DNA of 64,000 nucleotides from Chitinophagaceae bacterium DXS (GTDB lineage Bacteria > Bacteroidota > Bacteroidia > Chitinophagales > Chitinophagaceae), in the NCBI GenBank assembly GCA_030345135.1, contig CP128386.1:4036667-4100666 (forward strand), given 5' to 3'. The first letter of the stretch is position 1, and every line of letters begins with the position of its first letter. Shown here piece after piece: positions 26,446-36,604 of this stretch. The notes below the pieces were generated by a model. The model did not search any database and was not told where the DNA came from. It worked only from the letters and a program-made list of their open reading frames with translations. The position numbers and the translations under genes are program-made.

Positions 26446-27042
26446 ATGAATATTTTACTATCTTCTTTTGATGCCTGGTGGCTATCCAAAACCTCCCTTG
26501 AACAGATCCTTTGGGGGACTGCAGTTATTGCAACAGTATTACTGGGAATCCAAACATTGACCGGATTTTTAGGAGGAGATCACCATAGCGCCTTTGGCGA
26601 CGCTGATGATGCAACCGCACACGACGATGGCATACATTCACAGTTCTTTACCGTAAAGAACTTGCTTGCATTCTTTACCATGTTTGGATGGGTGGGTCTA
26701 GGCGTTTTCTCCATTTCCAACAATATCACCTACACATTGCTGTCGGCAACCGGCGCCGGCGTAGCCACAATGATACTTATAGCCTGGCTTTTTAAACAGA
26801 TAAGCAGGCTTCAATATAACGGAACCACAGAATTAAAAAATGCAGTTGGCCAGGTCGCTAAAGTTTACCTGAACATTCCAGGCGGCCGCACGGGTACGGG
26901 AAAGGTGCACGTTACCATACAATCGGCCCTAAAAGAACTCGATGCAATTACAGACGATGGGGATGCTCTACCAACCGGATCCAATGCGAAAGTCATCGCC
27001 GTTATTACAGATGACACACTTCTCGTTACAAAAAACAATTAA
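26446..27042 (+). CDS. YqiJ/NfeD-like membrane protein with C-terminal OB fold
   Basis: 198 residues from the ATG at 26446; an in-frame TTG nine bases upstream is unlikely. Three membrane segments (about 22-42, 75-92 and 95-115) are followed by a beta-rich C-terminal domain (about 130-198, NAVGQVAKVYLNIPGGRTGTGKV, SNAKVIAVITDDTLLV) typical of the OB fold of NfeD/YqiJ proteins. These are encoded beside flotillins in many bacteria, and here flotillin begins 32 bases downstream. The pair is thought to organise membrane microdomains. Confidence 0.8.
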   Translation: MNILLSSFDAWWLSKTSLEQILWGTAVIATVLLGIQTLTGFLGGDHHSAFGDADDATAHDDGIHSQFFTVKNLLAFFTMFGWVGLGVFSISNNITYTLLSATGAGVATMILIAWLFKQISRLQYNGTTELKNAVGQVAKVYLNIPGGRTGTGKVHVTIQSALKELDAITDDGDALPTGSNAKVIAVITDDTLLVTKNN

Positions 27043-27074
27043 TCAACAAATTCACATTTTGTAAAAAATCCCTT

Positions 27075-28607
27075 ATGGAATACATGTTCATTGGCATAAT
27101 TGCCGTTGTTGTCTTTATTTTTATTTTGATCTTATCCCTTTTCAGACGCTACAAACGATGCCCTTCAGACAGAGTGCTGGTTGTTTATGGTAAAGTTGGC
27201 TCAGGACCTGATGGAAACCGTAGCGCAAAATGTATTCACGGCGGTGCAGCCTTTATCTGGCCCATTATCCAGGACTATTCATTTCTTGACCTTACACCCA
27301 TTTCGATAGAAGTAATGTTGGCAAATGCCCTGAGTAAGCAAAATATCCGCGTGGATGTTCCTTCGCGTTTCACTGTGGGCATTTCGACAGAACAGGGCGT
27401 TATGCAAAATGCAGCAGAACGTTTGCTTGGCATGCAGCGTCCGCAAATACATGATCTTGCAAAAGACATTATTCTCGGTCAGATGCGTTTGGTTGTCGCG
27501 ATGATGGACATTGAGGAGATCAACAACAATCGTGATAAATTTCTTACCAATATAGCGGGCAGTGTTGAGACTGAATTGAAAAAGATCGGTCTGAAAATGA
27601 TCAATGTAAACGTCACTGATATTAAAGATGAGAGCGGATATATTGAGGCATTGGGTAAAGAAGCTGCTGCTAAAGCCATTAATGAAGCCAAAATAAGCGT
27701 TGCCGAACAGGAAAGATCTGGCGACATTGGTAAAACGCAGGCTGAAAAAGATCGTGATATTAAGATTGCAGAAACGTATCGCGACCGCGACAGCCAGGTT
27801 GCCATCGCCACAAAAGACAAGGAAATCTCAATTGCGGCAGCTAAAAGAGATGAAAGCATTGGTAAGATAGAAGCAGAAAGAGACACCCGCATTAAATCTG
27901 CGGAAGCCAATGCGGATGCTGTTAAAGGTGAAAACCTATCGCGCATACAGATTGCCAATTCAGAAGCAGAAAAAAGAGAAAGAGAGGCCGAAGCGTTGAA
28001 ACGTGCTATGGCGGCAGAAAAAGTGCAGGCAGCAATGGCATTGGAAGAGGCCTATACCGCAGAAAGAAAAGCGGAAGAAGCTCGCGCCGAAAGAGACAGG
28101 GCATCGCAAAATGCCAATATTGTGGTTGCTGCAGAAATTCAGAAACAACGTGCTATTATTGAAGCACAGGCTGAAGCAGAAAAAATCCGCGAAAAAGCAA
28201 AAGGTGAGGCTGATGCCATTTTCGCGAAAATGCAGGCCGAGGCAAATGGTATGTTTGAAATATTGACGAAGCAGGCTGAAGGTATGGACAGGATTGTTAA
28301 AGCAGCTGGAAATAACTCAAAAGACGCCGTGTTATTGCTAATTGCTGACAAGCTACCAGAACTGGTTAAAATGCAGACCGAAGCAATTAAGAATATTAAG
28401 ATTGACAAAGTTACCGTTTGGGAAAATGGTAAAGGTGATGGACAATCTTCAACATCAGGTTTTATCTCAGGTTTGTACAAGTCTGTACCGCCGTTGAAAG
28501 ATATTTTTGATATGGCGGGAATGGATTTGCCCGAATATCTTGGAAAAGGCAAGCAAAATGATCATTACATTTCAGACCTGCCTGCAAAACCAGATAACGT
28601 AGAATAA
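27075..28607 (+). CDS. Flotillin (SPFH domain protein, YqiK-like)
   Basis: 510 residues. An N-terminal membrane helix (about 4-24) precedes an SPFH domain (about 30-200, with SDRVLVVYGKVG, CIHGGAAFIWPIIQ and DVPSRFTVGIS). A long alanine/glutamate-rich coiled coil (about 195-400) follows, as in flotillins. Flotillin forms membrane-associated oligomers that scaffold lipid microdomains. The C-terminal 110 residues are less conserved. It pairs with the upstream YqiJ-like gene, as in the yqiJK arrangement of Escherichia coli. Confidence 0.93.
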   Translation: MEYMFIGIIAVVVFIFILILSLFRRYKRCPSDRVLVVYGKVGSGPDGNRSAKCIHGGAAFIWPIIQDYSFLDLTPISIEVMLANALSKQNIRVDVPSRFTVGISTEQGVMQNAAERLLGMQRPQIHDLAKDIILGQMRLVVAMMDIEEINNNRDKFLTNIAGSVETELKKIGLKMINVNVTDIKDESGYIEALGKEAAAKAINEAKISVAEQERSGDIGKTQAEKDRDIKIAETYRDRDSQVAIATKDKEISIAAAKRDESIGKIEAERDTRIKSAEANADAVKGENLSRIQIANSEAEKREREAEALKRAMAAEKVQAAMALEEAYTAERKAEEARAERDRASQNANIVVAAEIQKQRAIIEAQAEAEKIREKAKGEADAIFAKMQAEANGMFEILTKQAEGMDRIVKAAGNNSKDAVLLLIADKLPELVKMQTEAIKNIKIDKVTVWENGKGDGQSSTSGFISGLYKSVPPLKDIFDMAGMDLPEYLGKGKQNDHYISDLPAKPDNVE

Positions 28608-28782
28608 TCAAATAAGCTTCTCGATACACGCATATACCGCGTAAACTCATTTTTTCTAAGTGGTGGCATTTGTTTGCACGAGCGAATAGAAGTCGCCACT
28701 TATCATTAGTTAGTGCTGTTCTTTTCCATATATTCATGTCTTCGTTCAACCTTGCGGAACATAAAATTTTAAAAATAAGAGG

Positions 28783-30027
28783 ATGCAATTCAAGAAAGCA
28801 GCAACACTTCTCCTGTTAGGCATAGGCCTTTTTTCAACAACCTATGCACAAAAAGTCAAGAAAACAGTCTTTGTAATTGTTGATGGAATTGCATCCGACC
28901 TGATTGAAAAATTACCTACACCCAATTTGCATGCTATTGCAGGCAAACAGGGTTTTTCAAAATCTTATGTGGGCGGAATAAAAGGCAGCTATTCAGAAAC
29001 ACCTACAATTTCTGCGGTTGGTTACATTAGTGAACTCACCGGCACATGGGTAAATAAACATAATGTCTGGGACAACGACATAGCTGCACCGAATTATAAT
29101 TACTACACGATATTCCGCTACTTGAAGCAACAATATCCATCCAAGAAGACAGCGATATTCTCCAGCTGGGAAGATAACAGGACCAAGCTTGTTGGCGATA
29201 AATTTGCGCAAACCGGCAATATCGCAGTTGATCATCATTACGATGGACTGGAAAATGACACGGTAAACTATCCGCATGATAAAAAACGCGACTTTATGAG
29301 TAACATTGATGAAAGCGTTTCGCAACATGCCGCGGATTATATAAAAAGCGATGCACCAGACCTTACCTGGGTTTATCTTGAATATACAGATGACATGGGT
29401 CACATGCACGGTGACAGTCCGGAATACTATAAGGCAATTGAACTTGCAGATAAGCGCGTTGGCTACTTATGGCAGGCCATTCAATACAGAGAAAAGAATT
29501 TTAATGAAGATTGGCTGATCGTAATTACGACTGATCATGGCCGCGATAAAGCGACCGGAAAAAATCACGGAGGACAAAGTGATCGCGAGCGTGCAAGCTG
29601 GATTGTTACCAATGCAAAAAGCCTGAACGAAGAATTTAAAGAACCTCATTTATCCGCCGTTGATATAATGCCATCAATTGCTAGGTTTATGGACATCAAC
29701 GTTCCTCAACAAAATGCGTTTGAAGTGGATGGTATTCCTTTCATTGGGGAAATTTCTTTTATTCAGCCCGCCATTTCCTTTGCAGATGGAAAGGTGAATA
29801 TAAACTGGAAGGCAATTCAGAAGAAAGGTGATGTAAAAGTTTTTGTCTCTACTACCAATCAGTTCAAAAAAGGCGGAAAGGATGAATATACAGTGTTAGG
29901 TTCGGCACCTTTGGCAGGCCAAAAAGCTTCATTCAAGCTACCCGAAAGCAGCACTGGGTTTTATAAAGTGGTTTTACAGGCGGACGGAAATAATTATAAT
30001 TATTGGAGTGGGAAGAGTCCTGAGTAG
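28783..30027 (+). CDS. Exported alkaline phosphatase superfamily phosphodiesterase/pyrophosphatase-like protein
   Basis: 414 residues with a signal peptide (MQFKKAATLLLLGIGLFSTT YA). The catalytic fold is of the nucleotide pyrophosphatase/phosphodiesterase type: metal Asp34 in VFVIVDGIASD, the nucleophile loop SETPTISAVGY (probable Thr near 70), WVYLEYTDDMGHMHG, and the metal site TTDHGRD followed by KNHGGQSD. The last ~85 residues (from about 330) form a separate fibronectin-like beta domain ending NYWSGKSPE. It is periplasmic or surface exposed by inference. The substrate is unknown. Confidence 0.88.
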   Translation: MQFKKAATLLLLGIGLFSTTYAQKVKKTVFVIVDGIASDLIEKLPTPNLHAIAGKQGFSKSYVGGIKGSYSETPTISAVGYISELTGTWVNKHNVWDNDIAAPNYNYYTIFRYLKQQYPSKKTAIFSSWEDNRTKLVGDKFAQTGNIAVDHHYDGLENDTVNYPHDKKRDFMSNIDESVSQHAADYIKSDAPDLTWVYLEYTDDMGHMHGDSPEYYKAIELADKRVGYLWQAIQYREKNFNEDWLIVITTDHGRDKATGKNHGGQSDRERASWIVTNAKSLNEEFKEPHLSAVDIMPSIARFMDINVPQQNAFEVDGIPFIGEISFIQPAISFADGKVNINWKAIQKKGDVKVFVSTTNQFKKGGKDEYTVLGSAPLAGQKASFKLPESSTGFYKVVLQADGNNYNYWSGKSPE

Positions 30028-30122
30028 TTTTCTAATTGACAGTGGATAATTGAAAATGAAAGGCGATTAACCACAGAAGCCACGGAGTTTTTTTCACGGA
30101 GTTGGGGAAGTAAAATTGTTGT

Positions 30123-30594
30123 ACATCTCTGATGTCTGATTTTTTGATCGCTGATTTATCTCATGTGCGGCATAGCAACCGGTCACAGACAGCGCTTCTC
30201 TTACGGTCTTACGATCTTACTGTCTTACGGTCTTAATGCCGTACATCTCTGACGTCTGATTTTTTGATCGCTGATTTATCTCATGTGCGGCATAACAACC
30301 GGTCATAGACAGCGCTTCTTCTTACGGTCTTACGATCCTACTGTCTTACGATCTTAATGCCGCACATCTCTGATGTCTGATTTTTTGATTGCTGATTTAT
30401 CTCATGTGCATAGCAACGAGTCACAGACAGCGCTTCTCTTACGGTCTTACGATCTTACGGTCTTACGGTCTTAATGCCGCACATCTCTGATGTCTGATTT
30501 TTTGATCGCTGATTTATCTCATGTGCATAGCAACGAGTCACAGACAGCGCTTCTCTTACGGTCTTACTGTCTTACGATCTTACTGTCTTATTAG
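30123..30594. repeat. Tandem array, four copies of a ~120-bp unit
   Basis: Units start with ACATCTCTGAYGTCTGATTT at 30123, 30243, 30364 and 30481. Each then has GATYGCTGATTTATCTCATG, CACAGACAGCGCTTCTCTTA and a run of CTTACGGTCTTACGATCTTA. The same unit in reverse complement forms the array at 49685-50275. Confidence 0.9.
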
Positions 30595-30608
30595 CCACAG
30601 AGGCACTG

Positions 30609-30652
30609 AAGCACAGAATTTCTCATTACAAGAAATACTCTGTGCTTTTTTA
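30609..30652 (+). terminator. Hairpin with T-run ahead of the macroglobulin gene
   Basis: AAGCACAGA (30609-30617) pairs with TCTGTGCTT (30639-30647), with an inner ATTTCT/AGAAAT pairing, followed by a T-run. It is a candidate terminator for the phosphodiesterase-like gene, although nearly 600 bases beyond it. Confidence 0.55.
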
Positions 30653-30832
30653 TTTTGATGATCAGCGGTGTACTCTGTGAAAAAAAACTCCGTGGCTATC
30701 TGTGGTAAAAAATTTTCACCTCGGTAGCCCATCCGCTTTCAATTGTCCCTTTTCAATTTTCAATTAATTATTTTCTACCGTCTTATGTAATTCTCTTCTT
30801 TTCAGCATCAGGCAATTATAAAACCACCTGAC

Positions 30833-33800
30833 ATGCAGCGACTACTGGTAATTTTATTCCTGGCTTTACCGCTTATTGGCATTACTCAAATTGACTGGAA
30901 AAACCTAAAGAAGAAAAGCGATGATATTTTTACATATCGCGTTACCACTGCAGAAGCAGAGAAATATATCAAGCTGGATAGCATTCCTGTTGACGTGTTC
31001 CTCCCCAGAAAGCCCGATTATGTTTTAAAGAGATATTACGATCAGGATAGTTTACCAACCGGCCATTACATATTATTGTCTGTTGACGACATCAACATCA
31101 AAGCAGAAATCATTAACGTCACCCGCCTTTATGTATCACCCACCGTAAACCGGAATGTACCTCAAATTCAGATCAGAAATACCAATGGAGGATTTGTGAC
31201 CAATGCACAAGTTTGGGATAACGGACATAAAACAACATATATTCCACAGGCGCAGGCATATCGTCTGAAGAAAAAAATTCGTGATGAGGTTGCCATAAAA
31301 ATATTTGCACCGGGAGATTCCACATTCCTGATCCTTAATGGAGATAATTTTCAACCCTATTCCTACAAAAAACATTTCCCCGATACACGTGTTGGAAAAG
31401 TAATAACATGGCTTCCCAGAAAAATATCGCCCTCGCATGCTTATCATAAATACTCAGACAACAACAAGGCAGCCGGCGCCAGGGGTTACATATTGTTCAA
31501 TCAACCAAAATACAAGTTAACCGACACTGTTAAGCTAAAGGCATATATCATAAATAAACATCAGAAGCAATACACGAACAACCTCCGTTTGTATTTACAA
31601 TTCTATAAAAATGGCAGTGCCAAATCCCAGCTGCTTTCAACCCTAAGCCCTTCCTCTCCGGGGGCATATGTCTATAGCTTTCCGCTGCATGACTCGTTAC
31701 CATCAGATGCAACGTTATCAATCGTCTTTAAAACAGAAAAAGAAGACTATGTGTTAAGCGGAAATTTTAAAACAGAAGACTACCTGCCTGATGAAATCTC
31801 AACTTACAATTTCACTTCTACCAGGAAAGATTATTTCTACGGTGACAGTCTATTGTTTGAAGCATCAGCGCAAGATGCCAATCATCTCACACTATTGGAT
31901 GCTTCTGCAAAATTGATCCTAACTACCTCCACCGTTTCAAAATTTTATGGAAATCAACAATACATTGCTGACACAATCTACACTGAACAAAAAAAATTGC
32001 TTACTGAAGGGAAAACACCATTTGTGGTGCCAGTCAAATATTTACCTGCTGCCGATGTCACCTTAAAAGCTTTGCTGCAATTCCGCAACAGTAATAACGA
32101 GCTGCATGAACAAACACTCACCTTAACATACAATGCTCAAAAAGAACAATTAGTTACCTGGATTACGAATGACACATTGTACGCAGATTATCGTATCAAC
32201 AACAAAAGTGTAAATACTGTAGCCAGCATGGAAATGGATGGCAATTTCAGTAAGGAGCAGGAAGTAGGCCTGCCTTATAAAAGCAAAATTGATCCTTTCG
32301 CAGAAAGCTATAATTTCTTTATTGAGAAAAAAGATTCAGGGAGTTTATATTCCTCTATCGATATTCCGGCCAACTACAATGTTCCATTTTCAAGAATAAG
32401 CAGCAGCGACACGATAGGTTTCTCTCTGTACAACAATTACAAGATACCGGTTAGTTATCTGGTATTGGATGGAAAAAAGATTGTAGCGTCTGGAACAGAC
32501 AGCACTTCTGTTATTACCTGGGAAAAGAAGATGACTCTAAAACATAAAGGGTACACCGTTCTATGGCAATATGTATGGGGTGGCAAACAAAAGGAACAAC
32601 AGGATCGAATAGGTTTACTTTACAGTAAGCTGAACATAGAAGTCAACACTTCCGCTTCCGTTTATCCCGGTCAGCAGGATGCTGTTAAGATACATGTGAG
32701 CGACTACAAACACACGCCCGTTCCTAACGTCAACCTGGCCGCCGTTAGTTACAACAGTCAGATCACAAAGAATTTTTATGTTCCAGATCCACCTTATACA
32801 GATAAACACAAAATAAAATCGTTGCGCACAAAGGGCGTTTATGAAAACGATGATCATGATCCATACTTTTCAAAAAAATATTTATTGGGCAAGCACCAGC
32901 AATGGAAAAGAATATTCGGAGTAGACAGTATCTTTTACTACAAACTTTTGTTTCCTGAAAAAGCTGTTACGGATGTGACTACGCGCATCACCAGCTACCT
33001 GCCACAGGTAAGCATTCATGTTACGGATAATGGTATCCCCCAATCAATCGCTCTTTTATATATCAACCGGGGCTTTATGTACATGGAAAGTTCAGCAGAT
33101 ACAAGTGAATATTGTTTTCAGGCTTCCACGAGCTTCATAAAAGTGGGTGTGCGTTTACGCAATTGTTTTTTTGAAGTGGACAGTATCTATATGCAACCCA
33201 ATTATAAACATGATGTAGTAATTGACATGAGTAAGCTGGCGAAGGAAAAAATAAAACCCATGCCGGAATATTTCACAACGGAGGAACGAAAACTAATTGA
33301 GAAACAAATGATGCGCGTAAGAAATAACTATGGTTATTTATGGCAGGGTACTAAAGTCACGCGGCTTTCCGGTCAAGACATGATGATAGGGCCATTCAAT
33401 GATTACGATAGCCTGCATTTCTATCAGCCTGCAAATTATGATCTGCATTTTGTAAGAGAAAATGGATATGAATACAATTTCTCGCCAAAGATCTTACGCC
33501 TCGAAAGAAAACCAATATATGCTGCATCTGCGAAAAAGATCATGATAAATGAAACGTTGAAAAGCTGGAACAAATGGGGTGACACATTATCACTAGTACC
33601 TGTCATCAATTATGAAAAGGTTGAAATACATGAACCATACATTGCCGATGTTCCGCAGAATATAACCAGAGCGACAAAAACAGGTCACCTGCTATTCACC
33701 GCGGGAAAAGACAGTACGCTCAACCCTGTTGCAGCCAGAAATATTCGCCGGATAGCTTTGGTTCCAATTATGGAAAATGGTCAGCAGCTTGTCGCAACTG

Positions 33801-36604
33801 TTACAGGAAGATATGCATTCACCAAAATAGAGGCCGGCGAATACATGCTATATCTTATTGATAGCAGATGGAACACAGCATCCGGTAAAATTCAAATTCG
33901 GCAAAATAGGACATTGTGTATCGCGACTGAGAACTGGAAGTTCGCTGCCAATGATCCGATCGTTAAGCAATTGGAGTATGAAACAAAAAGAAGAAGGAAG
34001 ACTGATAATAATCCAATAAAAGTACCCGTTACCGGCAACAAACCACAATCCGGAAAGTTGTCAAAAGGTTCATCTTCGCTAACAGGAAACATAACAGATA
34101 GTATTTCAGGAAAACCTGTTCCCTATGCCCTCGTCCGGATCCATGATAATTTCACCAACGGGCAAACTGATGTGGCGACTGACAGCAACGGAATATTTCA
34201 CGTACAACAGATTTTGGAAGGAACTTATAATGTTTCAGTATATGCATTAGGTTACAACGAAAAGTCGTTGATTATTTCCCTCTCTAAGGGAGAGGACTAT
34301 TTTTTGCAGCAACGGCTGTCTATAGGACAGTTGAGCTTAAATGAGGTGGTAGTAGTTGGCTATGGCGTGAGTAGAAAATCCGACATAACAGCATCAATAA
34401 GTTCTGGCAAAACCAGCAATTTGCTCTTCCTCCAGGGAAAAGCAGCCGGTGTTTACGTGGGCTATGCCGCAACGGCCAATTCAATCAGCATAAGGGGATT
34501 AAGGACTTTTTCCGCAAGTGAAAAACCTTTGTATGTAGTTGATGGCATTTTATATGAAGACCTTCCTGCCAGCATTTCTCCGGACACAATAGCCAGTGTG
34601 GAAGTAATGAAGAGCACTGAGGCATCTGCGATTTATGGCGCCCGGGCTTTTAACGGTGCCGTAATTATTACAACAAAAAAAACAGCCGGAGGAATGAGAA
34701 AAAACTTTAGAGATTACGCGTTCTGGCAGCCAAATCTTATTACAGATAAAAATGGACAGGCGTCATTTTTCGTAAACTACCCGGATAACATAACGGGGTG
34801 GGAAACATATGTGATTGCTATCGACAAAAAGCTTAGAACGGGAAAAGCGATGTTGTTTACGCAATCCTTTAAGCCATTGCTCGCGCAACTTAATACGCCG
34901 CAATTTCTTATAGAAGGCGATTCAGCTGTTCTTATCGGAAAAGCAATGAACTACACAAATGATTCTTACAAAGCCCAACTTAGCTTTAGCTTACAACAAA
35001 AACAATTGTTACAAAAAAAACAGGATCTTGAAGCAAAACAATCTACCATAACACGATTACCGATATTGGTACCCACCAATTCAGATTCATTGCTGGCAGC
35101 ATTTGAATTGCAGTCGCAAACAGGTTTCAAAGATGGAGAGGAAAGAAAAATCCCGGTCCTCAAGAAAGGTATTGAAGAAACCAAAGGAATATTCTGGCAA
35201 CTGCATAGAGACACCACCGTAACCTTTACAGCTGATGCCAACGCCCAGAATGTAGAAATAAGTATTTTGAATAACGGCCTGGAGCTTATGTTGAAGGAAA
35301 TTGAACATCTAAAAGACTATCCTTATGCATGTATGGAGCAAACTGCCTCCAAACTTCGGGGGCTATTAATGGAAAGGCAGATAAGAGAATATTTGTCACA
35401 ATCATTTAAAGAAGATAAAACGATCAACCTGTTATTGAACAAACTGCAAAAAGCACAACATTTTGATGGGAGCTGGAGCTGGTGGGAAAATGGCCGGTCA
35501 AGCATCGACATCACATGCTACGTAATCAATGCGTTATTGCCGGTGCGATCGCAACAACTTGTCGGAACCAGTATAAGGAATGGCCTGTTGTACTTGCAAA
35601 GCCAACTTCCCACATTAAACCGAAAAGAAATGTTGACAGCTTTGCTTACGTTATCTGAAGCAGGTCATTTCATGGAATACGGACCTTATCTTAAAACAAT
35701 TCCGTTCGATTCAATAAGCGTTCACGGACAATGGCAATATGTGCGTATCATGCAAAATCTCAAAGCTGACTATTCAAAGCAGTTGAACTACCTTATCAAC
35801 AAAGGTACGCGCGGTATACTTGGCGGGCTGCATTGGGGCGATGAAAATTATAGATGGCAAAATAATGCAACCTCAACAACATTGCTTGCACATCAGGTAA
35901 TCGTTGCAGATAAGAGCACGCAATCGTTGCAGCCAAATATTACACAATATTTTATGGAGCAGCGAAGAAACGGCTATTGGCGCAATACTGTTGAGAGTGC
36001 AGGAATACTGTCTGCGATTTTACCTGTGCTGCTGAATGAAAACAAGAAAATCGCAGCACCGGCAACCATCAGCGTTAGCGGTGACACAAGTTTTACAGTT
36101 ACTCATTTTCCATTTCATCTTAAAACAGGCGCAAATAAAACGCACCTGGAATTACAAAAGACAGGAGGCGGTATTACTTATGCCAGTATTTATCAAAAGT
36201 TATGGAATCCGCAACCACAGATAAATAAAGAACTATATAACATTTATACAGCGTTTACAGCAAACGGACAAGAAATGGAAACTATTAAGGCCGGCGAGAA
36301 AGTAAAAATGATCATTACCATTGAGGTTGAAAAAGAAGCAGAATATGTAATGATAGAAATTCCTATACCCGCAGGTTGCACCTATGCAGAAAAAAGCCAG
36401 GACAGCTGGCAAACGCACAAAGAATTCTTTAAGAATAAGGTTGCTTTGTTCGCTGGGCACCTTGCGGTAGGCAAACACAAATATGAAGTTGAACTGGAAG
36501 CAAGATATACAGGAAGTTATACGTTAAATCCCGCAAAAGTTGAATTGATGTACTTTCCAACGTTCTATGGAAGAAATGAGATGAAAAAAGTTTCAATTAA
36601 TTGA
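30833..36604 (+). CDS. Alpha-2-macroglobulin family protein with internal carboxypeptidase-like and TonB-plug domains
   Basis: 1923 residues. A signal peptide (MQRLLVILFLALPLIGITQ, no lipobox cysteine) precedes macroglobulin beta domains; MG2 is recognisable near 215-245 (GYILFNQPKYKLTDTVKLKA). At about 1083-1160 lies a carboxypeptidase-regulatory-like domain (SGKPVPYALVRI), then at about 1167-1285 a TonB-receptor plug-like segment (NEVVVVGYGVSRKSD, SISIRGLRTFS, YVVDGI, VEVMKSTEASAIYGARAFNG). The A2M domain starts near 1288 (FRDYAFWQPNLITDKNGQA). The thioester motif CMEQ is at 1500-1503, with the helical thioester domain after it. Family members trap proteases covalently in the periplasm. Direct copies of one repeat element flank the gene. 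Confidence 0.92.
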   Translation: MQRLLVILFLALPLIGITQIDWKNLKKKSDDIFTYRVTTAEAEKYIKLDSIPVDVFLPRKPDYVLKRYYDQDSLPTGHYILLSVDDINIKAEIINVTRLYVSPTVNRNVPQIQIRNTNGGFVTNAQVWDNGHKTTYIPQAQAYRLKKKIRDEVAIKIFAPGDSTFLILNGDNFQPYSYKKHFPDTRVGKVITWLPRKISPSHAYHKYSDNNKAAGARGYILFNQPKYKLTDTVKLKAYIINKHQKQYTNNLRLYLQFYKNGSAKSQLLSTLSPSSPGAYVYSFPLHDSLPSDATLSIVFKTEKEDYVLSGNFKTEDYLPDEISTYNFTSTRKDYFYGDSLLFEASAQDANHLTLLDASAKLILTTSTVSKFYGNQQYIADTIYTEQKKLLTEGKTPFVVPVKYLPAADVTLKALLQFRNSNNELHEQTLTLTYNAQKEQLVTWITNDTLYADYRINNKSVNTVASMEMDGNFSKEQEVGLPYKSKIDPFAESYNFFIEKKDSGSLYSSIDIPANYNVPFSRISSSDTIGFSLYNNYKIPVSYLVLDGKKIVASGTDSTSVITWEKKMTLKHKGYTVLWQYVWGGKQKEQQDRIGLLYSKLNIEVNTSASVYPGQQDAVKIHVSDYKHTPVPNVNLAAVSYNSQITKNFYVPDPPYTDKHKIKSLRTKGVYENDDHDPYFSKKYLLGKHQQWKRIFGVDSIFYYKLLFPEKAVTDVTTRITSYLPQVSIHVTDNGIPQSIALLYINRGFMYMESSADTSEYCFQASTSFIKVGVRLRNCFFEVDSIYMQPNYKHDVVIDMSKLAKEKIKPMPEYFTTEERKLIEKQMMRVRNNYGYLWQGTKVTRLSGQDMMIGPFNDYDSLHFYQPANYDLHFVRENGYEYNFSPKILRLERKPIYAASAKKIMINETLKSWNKWGDTLSLVPVINYEKVEIHEPYIADVPQNITRATKTGHLLFTAGKDSTLNPVAARNIRRIALVPIMENGQQLVATVTGRYAFTKIEAGEYMLYLIDSRWNTASGKIQIRQNRTLCIATENWKFAANDPIVKQLEYETKRRRKTDNNPIKVPVTGNKPQSGKLSKGSSSLTGNITDSISGKPVPYALVRIHDNFTNGQTDVATDSNGIFHVQQILEGTYNVSVYALGYNEKSLIISLSKGEDYFLQQRLSIGQLSLNEVVVVGYGVSRKSDITASISSGKTSNLLFLQGKAAGVYVGYAATANSISIRGLRTFSASEKPLYVVDGILYEDLPASISPDTIASVEVMKSTEASAIYGARAFNGAVIITTKKTAGGMRKNFRDYAFWQPNLITDKNGQASFFVNYPDNITGWETYVIAIDKKLRTGKAMLFTQSFKPLLAQLNTPQFLIEGDSAVLIGKAMNYTNDSYKAQLSFSLQQKQLLQKKQDLEAKQSTITRLPILVPTNSDSLLAAFELQSQTGFKDGEERKIPVLKKGIEETKGIFWQLHRDTTVTFTADANAQNVEISILNNGLELMLKEIEHLKDYPYACMEQTASKLRGLLMERQIREYLSQSFKEDKTINLLLNKLQKAQHFDGSWSWWENGRSSIDITCYVINALLPVRSQQLVGTSIRNGLLYLQSQLPTLNRKEMLTALLTLSEAGHFMEYGPYLKTIPFDSISVHGQWQYVRIMQNLKADYSKQLNYLINKGTRGILGGLHWGDENYRWQNNATSTTLLAHQVIVADKSTQSLQPNITQYFMEQRRNGYWRNTVESAGILSAILPVLLNENKKIAAPATISVSGDTSFTVTHFPFHLKTGANKTHLELQKTGGGITYASIYQKLWNPQPQINKELYNIYTAFTANGQEMETIKAGEKVKMIITIEVEKEAEYVMIEIPIPAGCTYAEKSQDSWQTHKEFFKNKVALFAGHLAVGKHKYEVELEARYTGSYTLNPAKVELMYFPTFYGRNEMKKVSIN

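Larger units (their letters stand above)
30028..30830. repeat. Nested inverted repeat element interrupted by a tandem array
   Basis: The left half reads TTGAAAATGAAAGGCGATTA then AACCACAGAAGCCACGGAG (30045-30090); the right half has ACTCTGTGAAAAAAAACTCC and GTGGCTATCTGTGG (30670-30705) and then TCAATTGTCCCTTTTCAATT (about 30741-30760). Together they are the arms of the same element seen uninterrupted at 36597-36870. Between the arms lie a four-copy array (30123-30594) and a GCACAGA hairpin. No gene is in this 805-base gap. Confidence 0.8.

Noticed and set aside
27479-28552. Large antisense frames opposite flotillin
   Set aside because: They mirror the repetitive Ala/Glu coiled-coil codons of flotillin and have no start or domain features.
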